Numbered from the stretch's first letter, positions 28,869 through 38,473 are shown. The stretch: DNA of 51,238 nt from Candidatus Pyrohabitans sp. JdFR-17 (GCA_002011115.2 MTME02000090.1:1-51238), one strand, 5' to 3'. The notes: generated from the sequence alone by a model not told the origin. Numbers and translations are program-made.

Positions 28869-29339
28869 TCACACCACCCGCATTAAAATCTTCCCACCGA
28901 TGTATGCACCGGCAGCTATTGCTATGAAGGCGATTATGCTTGAGACCGCCAGCTGAGGCATGCCCGACATTATATGACCAACGTTGCACCCTATCGCCAG
29001 GCGAGCCCCATAGCCCATTAGTAAACCACCTATGAAAACCTGTATGTAGCGAGCTTTTACTCTAGGGATGCGCACCTTAAAGTCCCTGCCTAGGTATGCA
29101 CCAATAAAAGCGCCGAAAATTATTCCGAAGTTTAGCCATACACGCCAGTTCAGTTCAGGTATATACCGCTGGAAGTAAGCATTGTTAGCCACGTGCTCTG
29201 GAAAAAATAGGTTTTCCACATAGGCAACAAAATGACTCTCGCCGGTGGTTATACTCCATGGTCTGTCTATGACTATATACAACGACAGATTCAGCAGGGC
29301 AAGAAGAATCGCTGCTGTTGTAGGGGAAAGGTACCGCAT
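28869..29339 (-). CDS. YeeE/YedE family half-transporter
   Basis: IFGAFIGAYLGRDFKVR...QVFIGGLLMGYGARLAIGCNVGHIMSGMPQLAVSS. Confidence 0.9.
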   Translation of the reverse strand: MRYLSPTTAAILLALLNLSLYIVIDRPWSITTGESHFVAYVENLFFPEHVANNAYFQRYIPELNWRVWLNFGIIFGAFIGAYLGRDFKVRIPRVKARYIQVFIGGLLMGYGARLAIGCNVGHIMSGMPQLAVSSIIAFIAIAAGAYIGGKILMRVV

Positions 29340-29340
29340 A

Positions 29341-29562
29341 CTACCTACCCTTGACGACTATTGTTATCGTAAACTCAGCACCATTTTCCTCGATGGTGTA
29401 CTCGTGTCCCTGTTCCTCCATCTCCATGGATATGCTCTTCTTCGCGGGAGGGTGATCTGAGATAACTTTCAGCACCTCTCCGGGTTTCATTTTCTTTATT
29501 TCATTCACGCAGCGCACGAGGGGAACTGGGCATATTTCACCTCTAACGTCCAATACTCGCAT
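29341..29562 (-). CDS. tusA: TusA-family sulfur carrier protein
   Basis: MRVLDVRGEICPVPLVRCVNEIKKMKPGEVLKVISDHPPAKKSISMEMEEQGHE. Confidence 0.92.
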   Translation of the reverse strand: MRVLDVRGEICPVPLVRCVNEIKKMKPGEVLKVISDHPPAKKSISMEMEEQGHEYTIEENGAEFTITIVVKGR

Positions 29563-30093
29563 TCACTCCACCTTCGTTATTGTTAGCTCATAATTATCCT
29601 CGCTTTCATTATACCTGTAGCCTGAGACTACCATCTCCCTCTCGAAGAGCTCCTCGAGGATGCCGCACAACATCCCTGCTTCGAGGTTGTATATGGGAGG
29701 AAGAGACTTGATTCCCAGCCCAGAAGGTGCGTCCTCGATTATCGCCCGCATCTCTGGCTTGGTCACATCGAGCTCAAGAATCTCTATTTTCCCAAACCCT
29801 GTATTTCTGAGTATTATTGAGCATAGCTCGTGAATCTGCGTACGCTTGCTTACCTCATTCAACTCCGGGTAATGCTTCAGCACAAGCTGCGCATACTTTT
29901 TCCCCATGTCTCTGCCTATCAGGCGGAGAAGCATCTCTGAGCCCTCGCCGATTATTTTATAGAGGCTGAGCCTCAATGTGCTGAGGGTCTCGCTAAAAAT
30001 TATTGTACACCTCTCGTCCATCATCATGGGGTTCCCCGACTCGTCATCCAGCCATATGTATGGGATATACTTTCTTGTATTATTCCCCTTCAT
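29563..30093 (-). CDS. V4R-like sensor domain protein
   Basis: Small-molecule sensor pattern ...LSLYKIIGEGSEMLLRLIGRDMGKKYAQL...AGMLCGILEELFEREMVVSGYRYNESEDNYELTITKVE. Confidence 0.6.
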   Translation of the reverse strand: MKGNNTRKYIPYIWLDDESGNPMMMDERCTIIFSETLSTLRLSLYKIIGEGSEMLLRLIGRDMGKKYAQLVLKHYPELNEVSKRTQIHELCSIILRNTGFGKIEILELDVTKPEMRAIIEDAPSGLGIKSLPPIYNLEAGMLCGILEELFEREMVVSGYRYNESEDNYELTITKVE

Positions 30094-31020
30094 CTAATCG
30101 CCTCTCAACTTGTATTTCTCAAGAAGCTGAGTTCCTCTTTCAATGAGATATGTGTAGAAATCGGCAATAACGGGATTTTCAAGTGCTTTATCTGTGGTTA
30201 TCGCATATATCGGTCTTTCGTCGGTGAAGTCCTTTATCTCCTTTATTACAACCAGCCCCCCTTCTTCGTATCGCTTTGAGAGCACATAGCTTGCGATAGC
30301 TGTACCAAGCCCCGAGGAAACGCCATAAATCTGGGAGAATATATCGGTCACGCTGCACTCAATCTTCTGCTCCTTCTCTATGTTCCTGAGCTCTCTCAGG
30401 GTATCCTCAATTGCAGTGCTGCTGTACCCTTTGTTGAGGGTGACCATGGGATATGAGAGCACGTCTTCTACTGTAACCTCGCGCTTTTTCGCCAGCTCGT
30501 GGTTGGGGGGTACTATTAAAACAAAGCGATCGTAGCCTATCTTCTCTACACGGTAGCCGTCGCCCAGCTTTAGAGGCGTAGGATAGCCTGCAAGCACAAC
30601 ACTTACCTCTCCATGCTCTAAAAGCTCTAAGCAGGTGTATTCGCCGGTGAGCTTTACCCTGACATCTACATCAGGACGAACATCCTTATAGCCCATCTGA
30701 ATCTCAGCTATTATTGGCACACCCACACAGCCTATGCCTATATTTACAATCTTCGTGCTCAGGTTTTTTATACCCTTCTTTGTCTTTTCAAGAAGGGTAA
30801 AAAGCTCTCTTATGCTGTTGTAGGCGATTTCTCCCTCTCGGGTGAGCTTCACCCCACTGACATTGCGCTCAAGCAGACGAGCCTCAAAAAACTTCTCAAC
30901 AGCGTCAATGTGTAAACTTATTGTACTTACACTCATGCCAAGCGCCTTGGAGGCGCCGAGAAAACTTCCCTCTTCAACAACCTCTTTAAAAGTCTGAAGA
31001 TAATCAAGCCTGAGCTTCAC
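30094..31020 (-). CDS. LysR-family transcriptional regulator
   Basis: LDYLQTFKEVVEEGSFLGASKALGMSVSTISLHIDAVEKFFEARLLERNVSGVKLTREGE and a substrate-binding domain. Confidence 0.9.
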   Translation of the reverse strand: MKLRLDYLQTFKEVVEEGSFLGASKALGMSVSTISLHIDAVEKFFEARLLERNVSGVKLTREGEIAYNSIRELFTLLEKTKKGIKNLSTKIVNIGIGCVGVPIIAEIQMGYKDVRPDVDVRVKLTGEYTCLELLEHGEVSVVLAGYPTPLKLGDGYRVEKIGYDRFVLIVPPNHELAKKREVTVEDVLSYPMVTLNKGYSSTAIEDTLRELRNIEKEQKIECSVTDIFSQIYGVSSGLGTAIASYVLSKRYEEGGLVVIKEIKDFTDERPIYAITTDKALENPVIADFYTYLIERGTQLLEKYKLRGD

Positions 31021-31144
31021 AGCACAGCACCTATTTTTGTTATCCTGATAACCACTTTAAGAGTTTTCGAAATTATAATAAAATGAATGTTATAAATAAT
31101 ATTTGAAGCAATGAAATCTTTTTTATATTATGGAAATTCTCTTT

Positions 31145-31822
31145 TCAACGTCTTTTTTCAAAAAGCTGCCCACTCTTCATCACAAGTGTTCGCTGCGTCT
31201 GCGCCGCAAGCTCCCGATTGTGGGTGACCAGCAGAATCGTCGTGCCCTCAGCTTCATTCATGGTTTTGAGGAGCTCCATCACCTGAATCTCCGACTCCTC
31301 GTCGAGGTCGCCTGTAGGCTCGTCGGCAAGAATAATCTTCGGGCGGTTCATGAATGCTCTCGCTATAGCAACGCGGCGCTGCTGCCCGCCGGAGAGCTGT
31401 GTGGGGTATGCGTTTATCTTGTCGACTAAGTCAACAAGCTCCAGAAGTGTCCGCGCTCTTCGCATCTCTTCACTTCTCACTTTACCCGAGAGCGCGGCTG
31501 GGAGAAGCATGTTGTCCTTTACTGTGAGCGTTGGGATAAGGCTGGAAAACTGGAACATAAAACCTATTTTCCTATTCCTAAGCCGTGAAAGCTCTTCATC
31601 GTTCAAGCTCCAGATGTTTACTCCCTCAATTAGCACCTCGCCGTAAGTTGGCCTTGTCAGCCCGCCTATTAGGGAGAGCAGCGTCGTCTTGCCGCTGCCC
31701 GAGTGTCCCACTATGGAGATGAACTCCCCCTCTTCAACGGCGAGGTTCACATTGCTCACCGCGACAACCTCCTGCTCGCCCAGGTTGTATATCTTTGTCA
31801 GCCTTTGGGTCTCAATTATCAT
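31145..31822 (-). CDS. ABC transporter ATP-binding protein (MacB/LolD type)
   Basis: GHSGSGKTTLLSLIGG, QLSGGQQRRVAIARAF, ILADEPTGDLD. Confidence 0.95.
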   Translation of the reverse strand: MIIETQRLTKIYNLGEQEVVAVSNVNLAVEEGEFISIVGHSGSGKTTLLSLIGGLTRPTYGEVLIEGVNIWSLNDEELSRLRNRKIGFMFQFSSLIPTLTVKDNMLLPAALSGKVRSEEMRRARTLLELVDLVDKINAYPTQLSGGQQRRVAIARAFMNRPKIILADEPTGDLDEESEIQVMELLKTMNEAEGTTILLVTHNRELAAQTQRTLVMKSGQLFEKRR

Positions 31823-33025
31823 CTACTCACCCGACCTAATCGCCTCATAGGGCTCGAGCTCAGCGCTCTTGTAAGCAGGGTAAAAGCTTGCCAGGGTGCT
31901 CAGGAATAGCGACACGTCGATTATAACAATGCTTATCAGCGCCACGTAGAACTTGTTGGGTATGAGGTAGGGCATGTTCAGGTAGCCCACCACGAAGTCC
32001 TGGAAGCCCGTAAGGAATGCATAACCTGCGAGCATGCCGAGCACGCTTCCAAGCGTCGCCAGAATGTACGCCTCTGCGATAACCTCGCCGAAGATGAAGC
32101 GCTTTGTCGCACCCAAGGCGCGCAGGATTCCAAACTCACGTCGACGCTCATTGACGCTCATTGAGAGGATTACAGAAACCAGGATTACCGCTGTCAGCCA
32201 GGTAAAGGCACTCAGGGCGAGGAGGCTGCGAAGCAGCATCTGCATCTGCTTCTTCACGTTGCCCAGCGCCTTCTGAGCCACCACAGCCTTTAGCTCGGGG
32301 AAGTAGAACTCAATCGCCTTTGCGATGCGCTCCGCCTCAGCCTCAGGCGCAATCTGTATCATAATCGCAGACACCTGCCCGGGGCGTAGCGGTATGTCGG
32401 CTATATCCTCATACTCCCGAGAGCGTTTCGCCAGCCAGTAGAGGCGGTCGAGGGGCATAAAGATTCCCTTATCGAAGTAGGCCACGCCAGTGCTGGGCAT
32501 CTTTGCGGCGACAGTAAAAGGAAACCCATACAAGTAAACCTTAAAACCAAGTACCCAGTCGTAGCCGGAGCCCGCAATTGTCTCAAACGCGTCTAGGCTG
32601 CCGAGTTGCTTCTCCACCCACGGCTTTACTATGAAGTCCCTCTGGGGGTCGAAGCCGATGATGAAGATCCCCGGCTTGAAGCAGCACTTTTGCTCTGAGG
32701 TTTCCAGGAATACCAGAGGTGCCACCTTTTCCACACCCTCTATGCCAGCGATGCGCTCCTCATACTTCCTGCTGATGTAGCTCTTCGAGGGGGCGCTACC
32801 AAGAAGGATGGCGCTGAGCGGCTCCTCTGTGCTACGAGGCACCACCATTATGTCTGCACCGAGCTGAGCTATGCCCAGCTCCAGCGAGGAGGACATGCTC
32901 TTCATCAGTATAATAGAGGAGAAAAGCGTGGCAGAGGCTATGGCTATAGCTATCACCACGCCGACGGTGCGAAACTTCCTCCTTTTTATATTCTGAAGAG
33001 CGAGGTATAGTAAATCCATCTTCAT
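31823..33025 (-). CDS. ABC transporter permease (FtsX/MacB type)
   Basis: N-terminal TM, large extracytoplasmic domain, three C-terminal TMs; RRREFGILRALGATKRFIFGEVIAEAYILATLGSVLGMLAGY. Confidence 0.92.
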   Translation of the reverse strand: MKMDLLYLALQNIKRRKFRTVGVVIAIAIASATLFSSIILMKSMSSSLELGIAQLGADIMVVPRSTEEPLSAILLGSAPSKSYISRKYEERIAGIEGVEKVAPLVFLETSEQKCCFKPGIFIIGFDPQRDFIVKPWVEKQLGSLDAFETIAGSGYDWVLGFKVYLYGFPFTVAAKMPSTGVAYFDKGIFMPLDRLYWLAKRSREYEDIADIPLRPGQVSAIMIQIAPEAEAERIAKAIEFYFPELKAVVAQKALGNVKKQMQMLLRSLLALSAFTWLTAVILVSVILSMSVNERRREFGILRALGATKRFIFGEVIAEAYILATLGSVLGMLAGYAFLTGFQDFVVGYLNMPYLIPNKFYVALISIVIIDVSLFLSTLASFYPAYKSAELEPYEAIRSGE

Positions 33026-33204
33026 ACGTATCGTGTGTTTTAAGGCGGAGGGGATAAATAAATATTTTGTCCAGTCTTGTGATAACTCTTTTCACGTTCT
33101 GACGCGTTATCTTGCATATTCGCGTGAGAATCAATACCAGAGTTGCGCTTTGCCCACATTTTCAGGGATTAAATTTTTATATGCACCTGAAATGAAATTA
33201 CTTT

Positions 33205-33672
33205 ATGCGCGGCATTGCAGTGCTCATGCTTGCCATGCTAATGCTCGCTGGCTGCACTCAGAAGGGAAGCGAGAAGGTGGTATCCCCCAATCTTGAACCT
33301 GTACCCATACCCCAGGAGGCTCGCTGTCCTGAGTGTGGTATGTTCGTTAAGGATTACGAAAACTGGGCGTGTGAGGTCATTCACAATAGCAGGGAGGTGA
33401 AATTCTTCGACGATCCCGGGGACATGTTCATCTACTACAACAAGCACCGCGATGATATAGCACAGATATACTGCAGAGATTACTACACCCAGGAGTGGGT
33501 GGATGCTGAGCGTGCATACTACGTCGTGGACGCTGCTATACCCACGCCGATGGGTTTTGGCATTGTGGTGTTCGCAAGCGTAGACGACGCCGAGAGCTTC
33601 CGCAAAGATTATCCCTCTGGAGATATCCTTACCTTCCCAGAAGTCGTAAAGCGGGGTGTTAAGCCGCGATGA
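33205..33672 (+). CDS. nosL: NosL-family lipoprotein
   Basis: Lipobox MLAGC; CPECGMFVKDYENWACEVIHNSREVKFFDDPGDMFIYY. Confidence 0.88.
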   Translation: MRGIAVLMLAMLMLAGCTQKGSEKVVSPNLEPVPIPQEARCPECGMFVKDYENWACEVIHNSREVKFFDDPGDMFIYYNKHRDDIAQIYCRDYYTQEWVDAERAYYVVDAAIPTPMGFGIVVFASVDDAESFRKDYPSGDILTFPEVVKRGVKPR

Positions 33673-33971
33673 GATACTCTTCGCAGGTTGTCCTACTATT
33701 AGTGCTCCAGCTTCTGGGCATAGCTGTGCTCGCTGCACATGCTCAGGCGCGTGTCTCGCTGCTGGAGGAGAAGCGTTCTATCGCTAAGGCTCTCGAGCTA
33801 AGCGACCTGGTTATCGCTACGGACTGCTATTCCACGCGCAACCCGAGCATAGTCGACTTCTCGGGCTGCTTTCGCGATATGCCCACGCAACTATGCTACC
33901 ATGCCTCGTGTACCGGCTTTGGGAGACCTCGTTTTGAAGGCTTCGACACTCGCTTAGAGGTGGAGAGATGA
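33669..33971 (+). CDS. Small membrane-anchored Cys-containing protein of unknown function
   Basis: 100 aa; N-terminal TM/signal; DCYSTRNPSIVDFSGCFRDMPTQLCYHASCTGF. ATGA overlaps with genes on both sides. Confidence 0.72.
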   Translation: MRYSSQVVLLLVLQLLGIAVLAAHAQARVSLLEEKRSIAKALELSDLVIATDCYSTRNPSIVDFSGCFRDMPTQLCYHASCTGFGRPRFEGFDTRLEVER

Positions 33972-35134
33972 GCCTTGAAAAGCACCGCAACATTCTGGAT
34001 TACGCGGTAAACTTCCTGCTCCGCAGGAAGGGCAAGAACCTGGCTACGATAATTGTGTTTACCCTTGTGGTGTTCATGCTCGCCAGCGTTGTTATGATGA
34101 TGGGCTCCCTTAAGCAAGAGGCAAGAGAGACCCTCTCCTTAGCACCAGACATAACAGTGCAGAAAATCATTGCCGGAAGGCAGGGACTCGTGCCCCTGGA
34201 ATATGCCTCAGCCATTCAGAACATTCGCGGGGTGAGCAGGGTTGAGCCCAGAATATGGGGGTATTACTACGACGTTGAAGAAGATGCAACCTACACCATC
34301 ATTGGCGTTAAAAGCCTTGATACGCTTCCCGTAGAGGTTGTACAGGGTTATCTTTCCAGCGGTAACGCGGTACTCGTGGGGGAAGCGCTTGCAAGGGAAA
34401 AGCGTCTTCGCATAGGGGATAAGCTGATTTTACGAAACCACCGTGGTGGTTATGATAAGTTCCTCGTAGCCGGCATCTTCTCCTCCCGGTCAGCGCTGCA
34501 GAGCGCAGACCTCATAGTGATGCCACGCGATAAGGCAAGGGAGTTCTTCGGCATACCTGAGGGATACGCCAACGATCTCGCGGTTTACGTAGCAAACCCC
34601 TCTGAGCTTCCGAACATAGCCATAAAAATCGCCAATGCGCTCCCAGATGCAAGGGTGCTGACGAAGGAGCAGATACGCGAGACATACGACGCCATCTTCG
34701 GCTGGCGCTCTGGCGTATTCCTCGCCACCATCCTTGGCGCTATACTGGCGTTCGCTATCCTCGTGTGGGACCGCGCCTCTGGATTAACCGCCGAGGAAAA
34801 GCGGGAGATTGGCATCCTTAAGGCTCTGGGGTGGAGCACCGGCGATGTGCTGGAGATGAGAACCTTCGAGGGCGTGGTGCTGGCATTGAACTCATACTTA
34901 GCGGGGATAATCCTTGCCTACCTACATGTGTTCTACCTGGGTGCACCTCTGCTCAAGCCTGTGCTGATCGGCTGGTCGACGCTTTATCCCGAGTTTGAAC
35001 TCATGCCAGCGGTTACACTAGAAGACCTGCTGCTGATATTTGTCATTAGCGTTGTGCCCTTTCTCGCGGCGGTGGTCGTGCCATCCTGGAGGGCAAGTAC
35101 AATAGACCCTGACGAAGCCATGCGGGGGATTTAG
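33968..35134 (+). CDS. ABC transporter permease (FtsX/MacB type)
   Basis: LATIIVFTLVVFMLASVVMM...GEALAREKRLRIGDKLILR...EEKREIGILKALGWSTGDVLEMRTFEG. Confidence 0.92.
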   Translation: MSLEKHRNILDYAVNFLLRRKGKNLATIIVFTLVVFMLASVVMMMGSLKQEARETLSLAPDITVQKIIAGRQGLVPLEYASAIQNIRGVSRVEPRIWGYYYDVEEDATYTIIGVKSLDTLPVEVVQGYLSSGNAVLVGEALAREKRLRIGDKLILRNHRGGYDKFLVAGIFSSRSALQSADLIVMPRDKAREFFGIPEGYANDLAVYVANPSELPNIAIKIANALPDARVLTKEQIRETYDAIFGWRSGVFLATILGAILAFAILVWDRASGLTAEEKREIGILKALGWSTGDVLEMRTFEGVVLALNSYLAGIILAYLHVFYLGAPLLKPVLIGWSTLYPEFELMPAVTLEDLLLIFVISVVPFLAAVVVPSWRASTIDPDEAMRGI

Positions 35135-35815
35135 GTGATACGCTGCGAACACGTTACCAAGGTGTTCAACAAGGGCAAGGCGAATGAAGTCGTAGCCGTG
35201 AGAGATGTGAGCCTTGAGATAGACGCTGGAGAAGTGGCTGTGCTCCGTGGTCCTTCCGGCAGTGGCAAGACAACACTTTTAAGCCTGATCGCCTGCGTCG
35301 CCAGACCCACCTCTGGGAGAGTGTTCATCTCCGGCAAAGAGGTTTCAAGGCTCCCTGAGAAATTCTTAACCATCTTCAGGCGAGAGCACGTGGGCATAAT
35401 CTTCCAGCAGTTTAATCTCATCCCGGAGCTGAGTGTGCTTGAGAATGTGACGGTGCCCCTTATACCTACACCGACACCACCCAGAGAAGGCAGAAAACGC
35501 GCTGTTGATCTTCTTAAAAAGCTTGGGATGGAAAAGCGGAGCAGCTTTAAGGTGCGCGAGCTGAGCGGCGGCGAGCAGCAACGCGTGGCTATTGCGAGGG
35601 CACTAATAAACAACCCAAGTATAATCGTGGCAGATGAACCCACCGCACATCTCGATACCAAGCTGGCGGAGGAGTTTCTAAGGATAATGCGCTCCCTTAA
35701 AGAAGAGGGCAAGACGATAGTAATAGCAACCCATGACCCCCTCGTGTATCAGCACGAGATGGTAGATGTAATCTTCGACATGCGCGACGGCATGCTTGTA
35801 GAGGTAGTGAGATGA
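35135..35815 (+). CDS. ABC transporter ATP-binding protein (MacB/LolD type)
   Basis: GPSGSGKTTLLSLIA, ELSGGEQQRVAIARAL, IVADEPTAHLD; GTG start directly abutting the permease stop. Confidence 0.95.
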   Translation: MIRCEHVTKVFNKGKANEVVAVRDVSLEIDAGEVAVLRGPSGSGKTTLLSLIACVARPTSGRVFISGKEVSRLPEKFLTIFRREHVGIIFQQFNLIPELSVLENVTVPLIPTPTPPREGRKRAVDLLKKLGMEKRSSFKVRELSGGEQQRVAIARALINNPSIIVADEPTAHLDTKLAEEFLRIMRSLKEEGKTIVIATHDPLVYQHEMVDVIFDMRDGMLVEVVR

Positions 35816-36837
35816 TACTCAACTTCTGGGTCATCTCCCAGATTTTGGGCGTAGCTGTGGTGCTCTTGCTGAGCGTTTATGCCGCTCTGCAGGGAGTGCG
35901 CATACTCAGACGCTGGAACCCAGCCAGCGCCAGCGAGGAGCAGCTTGAACTGGAGAAGCGCACTTACCTGGTCTCGACGCTCATGCAATATGCATTAGCC
36001 TTTCAGATGCTCTCCCTGCTCCTCTTCGTAGCCACAGCCGACTACCTTGCAAGTTTTATCAGCGGTGCCATGTGCGCCTTTGGTTCACTGAACGCGAACA
36101 GCTATGGCTTCGCCACGCTGTGGATTAAAATTTTAACGATATTTGTGTACTCATCCTGGCTTACGATTAACTATCTGGATTCCCAGGCGGAAGACTACCC
36201 CCTGGTGAAGCTCAAATATGCACTCCTACTGCTCTTCCTGCCCCTGCTAATAACAGATATCTACCTTGAAATTCGCTACTACACAAGCATATCGCCCAAC
36301 GTAATAACCTCCTGCTGCGGCTCTGCACTGCGTACAGAAACCAACCCCTACGGCTTTGTGGCTATGAACTTCCCCACCAACGTGGCAATGCTTGCGTTCT
36401 TCATCGCATACGCTCTGACGCTGGGGCTGCTCTACACCTACCTCCGAAGAAGGCAGCGACGCCTAGCCCTCGCTTCAGGTCTAGCCAGCGTAGCAGCCTT
36501 TGCCGTCTCTCTCCTGGCGATGTTCACCTTCCTTAGCCCCTACTTCAACGTAGTACTATTCGGCTTACCCACACAGCACCGCTGCCCCTTTGAGGTTTTA
36601 CGCGCCCCGACGATAGGCTACCCGTTTTATGCCCTCCTCTTCCTCGGCGGCATCTCTGGCTCAGCCGTGGCTGTGGTTGAACCTCTGAAGGCAAAGCCCT
36701 CGCTTCGTAATAGCGCTGCAAAGCTTCAGGTGCAGCTTGCAAAGCTCGCTCTTCTGGGCTTCGGCGGCTTTCTCCTTATATCCCTAGCGTTTATGCTCCT
36801 CTTCTATTCCATGGTGGGTACGGTGTTTTACCACTAG
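35812..36837 (+). CDS. Polytopic membrane protein of unknown function
   Basis: 341 aa, ~8 TM segments, Cys motifs SCCG and HRCPFEVL; overlaps the upstream ATPase gene by ATGA. Confidence 0.75.
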   Translation: MILNFWVISQILGVAVVLLLSVYAALQGVRILRRWNPASASEEQLELEKRTYLVSTLMQYALAFQMLSLLLFVATADYLASFISGAMCAFGSLNANSYGFATLWIKILTIFVYSSWLTINYLDSQAEDYPLVKLKYALLLLFLPLLITDIYLEIRYYTSISPNVITSCCGSALRTETNPYGFVAMNFPTNVAMLAFFIAYALTLGLLYTYLRRRQRRLALASGLASVAAFAVSLLAMFTFLSPYFNVVLFGLPTQHRCPFEVLRAPTIGYPFYALLFLGGISGSAVAVVEPLKAKPSLRNSAAKLQVQLAKLALLGFGGFLLISLAFMLLFYSMVGTVFYH

Positions 36838-37250
36838 TCCTCAACCACCACCTTCTCCCGCCGGAATTTCCTCTCCTCCTCCACCCACACCCACGATGCA
36901 ACCTCGCCCTTGAGGTTAACGATAACGTAGCTCGCGCTATCCCAGCTTGCCTTAGCATGGTCTATTCCAGAAGGTGCAACGCTTCCCATAGGGTGGGAGT
37001 GGTAGAAGCCCAGAACCTCCAGTCCACGACCCTCTATGTCACTCAGCGCCTTTACCAGGTCTTCAGGGGAAATTGTGTACCTAACGAGGGGGTTGCTTGA
37101 AACGTTCCTGCAGGGGTAAACCGCAAGAGCAAGCTTGCGCTCTCCTTTAACCTCTCCTGCAATCACCCCGCACGCTTCCTGAGGAGCCCTTCTCTTTGCG
37201 TCGCTGAGAATCTCCTCCACCAGCTTCCTTGGCAGAACGAGCACCGTCAT
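36834..37250 (-). CDS. JAMM/MPN+ metalloprotease (M67 family)
   Basis: JAMM motif GFYHSHPMGSVAPSGIDHAKASW; PQEACGVIAG. Confidence 0.9.
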   Translation of the reverse strand: MTVLVLPRKLVEEILSDAKRRAPQEACGVIAGEVKGERKLALAVYPCRNVSSNPLVRYTISPEDLVKALSDIEGRGLEVLGFYHSHPMGSVAPSGIDHAKASWDSASYVIVNLKGEVASWVWVEEERKFRREKVVVED

Positions 37251-37253
37251 TTC

Positions 37254-38378
37254 TCACTCAGGAGCAAAGGCATAGAGAATGCCATTCAAGCTTGAGACAA
37301 AGACCAGGCCTTTCGCTACAGCCGGCGAGGAGTATATCATATTGCCGATGCTGTAGTTCCACAGTATCTCACCGCTCTCAGCGCTGAAAGCATAGAGCTT
37401 GCCATCCAGCGCGCCGATGTACACCACATTTCCTGACACTATCGGCGAGCCTATAAACTGCGCCCCTATCTCTGTCTTCCACACCTCTTCGCCAGTTTCA
37501 GCGTCTACCGCATACACATAGCCGTCATAGCTTCCGAAGTAAACCCTGCCCTTCGCAATGGCAGGTGTAGAATCTATTGGTGCGCCGGTTTCAAACCTCC
37601 ATAACTCACTGCCGCTCTCAGCGTCCAAGCAGTAGAGGAAGGAGTCCTTCGAGGGGATGTAAACCCTGCCGTTATAAACCGCCGGCGAAGCATGGATAAA
37701 GCCCCGGGTCTCATAGCTCCAGAGCGTTTTTCCAGTCTTTGCGTCCAGCGCATAAATCCTGTACTCGTGGTAGGAAGTTGCGAATACCCTGCCATCAGCT
37801 ACCGCTGGCGATGAGTGCACCTGCCCTTTGGTCTTCTTTTCCCATAGCTTCTTACCATTCTCAGCGTTGAGAGCGATTATCGAACCATCGAAGGAGCCAA
37901 AGTAGACTATGCCCCCAGCTACAGCCGGTGAGGTTAAAATCTCTCCTTTTGTCTTATATCTCCACAGCTTCTTTCCAGTGGCGAGGTCGAGGGCATAGAG
38001 GGAGCCGTCGTAGCTGCCGATGTACACCTTGCCATCAGCCACCGCCGGAGTGGAGTGAACCTCGCCCCCGGTGGGGAACTTCCACATCACCCTACCCGTA
38101 GCTACGTCAAAGGCGTATAGATTCCAGTCGGTACTGCCTATAAGCACGAGATTATCTGCCACCACAGGCGAGGAGTAGCCAATCTGCGCCTGCGTGCCTG
38201 CCTGCCATAGCAGCTTCAGAGGTGGCGCTACTTCTTCCTGCGCAACGCCACTGTGGGCGAGGTCATGCTGAAACATCACCCAGCCTGCGCCCTCGCTGTT
38301 AATGTCCTTCAGAGGCTCACTGGAGGTACATCCCGCGATAGTGGCGAGCAAAAGCAGAGTCACGAGGAGCGAACGCAT
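37254..38378 (-). CDS. PQQ-repeat beta-propeller lipoprotein
   Basis: Lipobox ATIAGC; repeated G.VYFGSYDG.LYALDAETGK.LWxxxTxG...SSPAVA units. Confidence 0.92.
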   Translation of the reverse strand: MRSLLVTLLLLATIAGCTSSEPLKDINSEGAGWVMFQHDLAHSGVAQEEVAPPLKLLWQAGTQAQIGYSSPVVADNLVLIGSTDWNLYAFDVATGRVMWKFPTGGEVHSTPAVADGKVYIGSYDGSLYALDLATGKKLWRYKTKGEILTSPAVAGGIVYFGSFDGSIIALNAENGKKLWEKKTKGQVHSSPAVADGRVFATSYHEYRIYALDAKTGKTLWSYETRGFIHASPAVYNGRVYIPSKDSFLYCLDAESGSELWRFETGAPIDSTPAIAKGRVYFGSYDGYVYAVDAETGEEVWKTEIGAQFIGSPIVSGNVVYIGALDGKLYAFSAESGEILWNYSIGNMIYSSPAVAKGLVFVSSLNGILYAFAPE

Positions 38379-38473
38379 GTGAAAGCATGCTTTCTTATAC
38401 GTATTAAAATTTTCGCTGATTTCGCATGAGCTGACAGAGCTTACAACTGATGTTCACATGTTAGATAACAATA

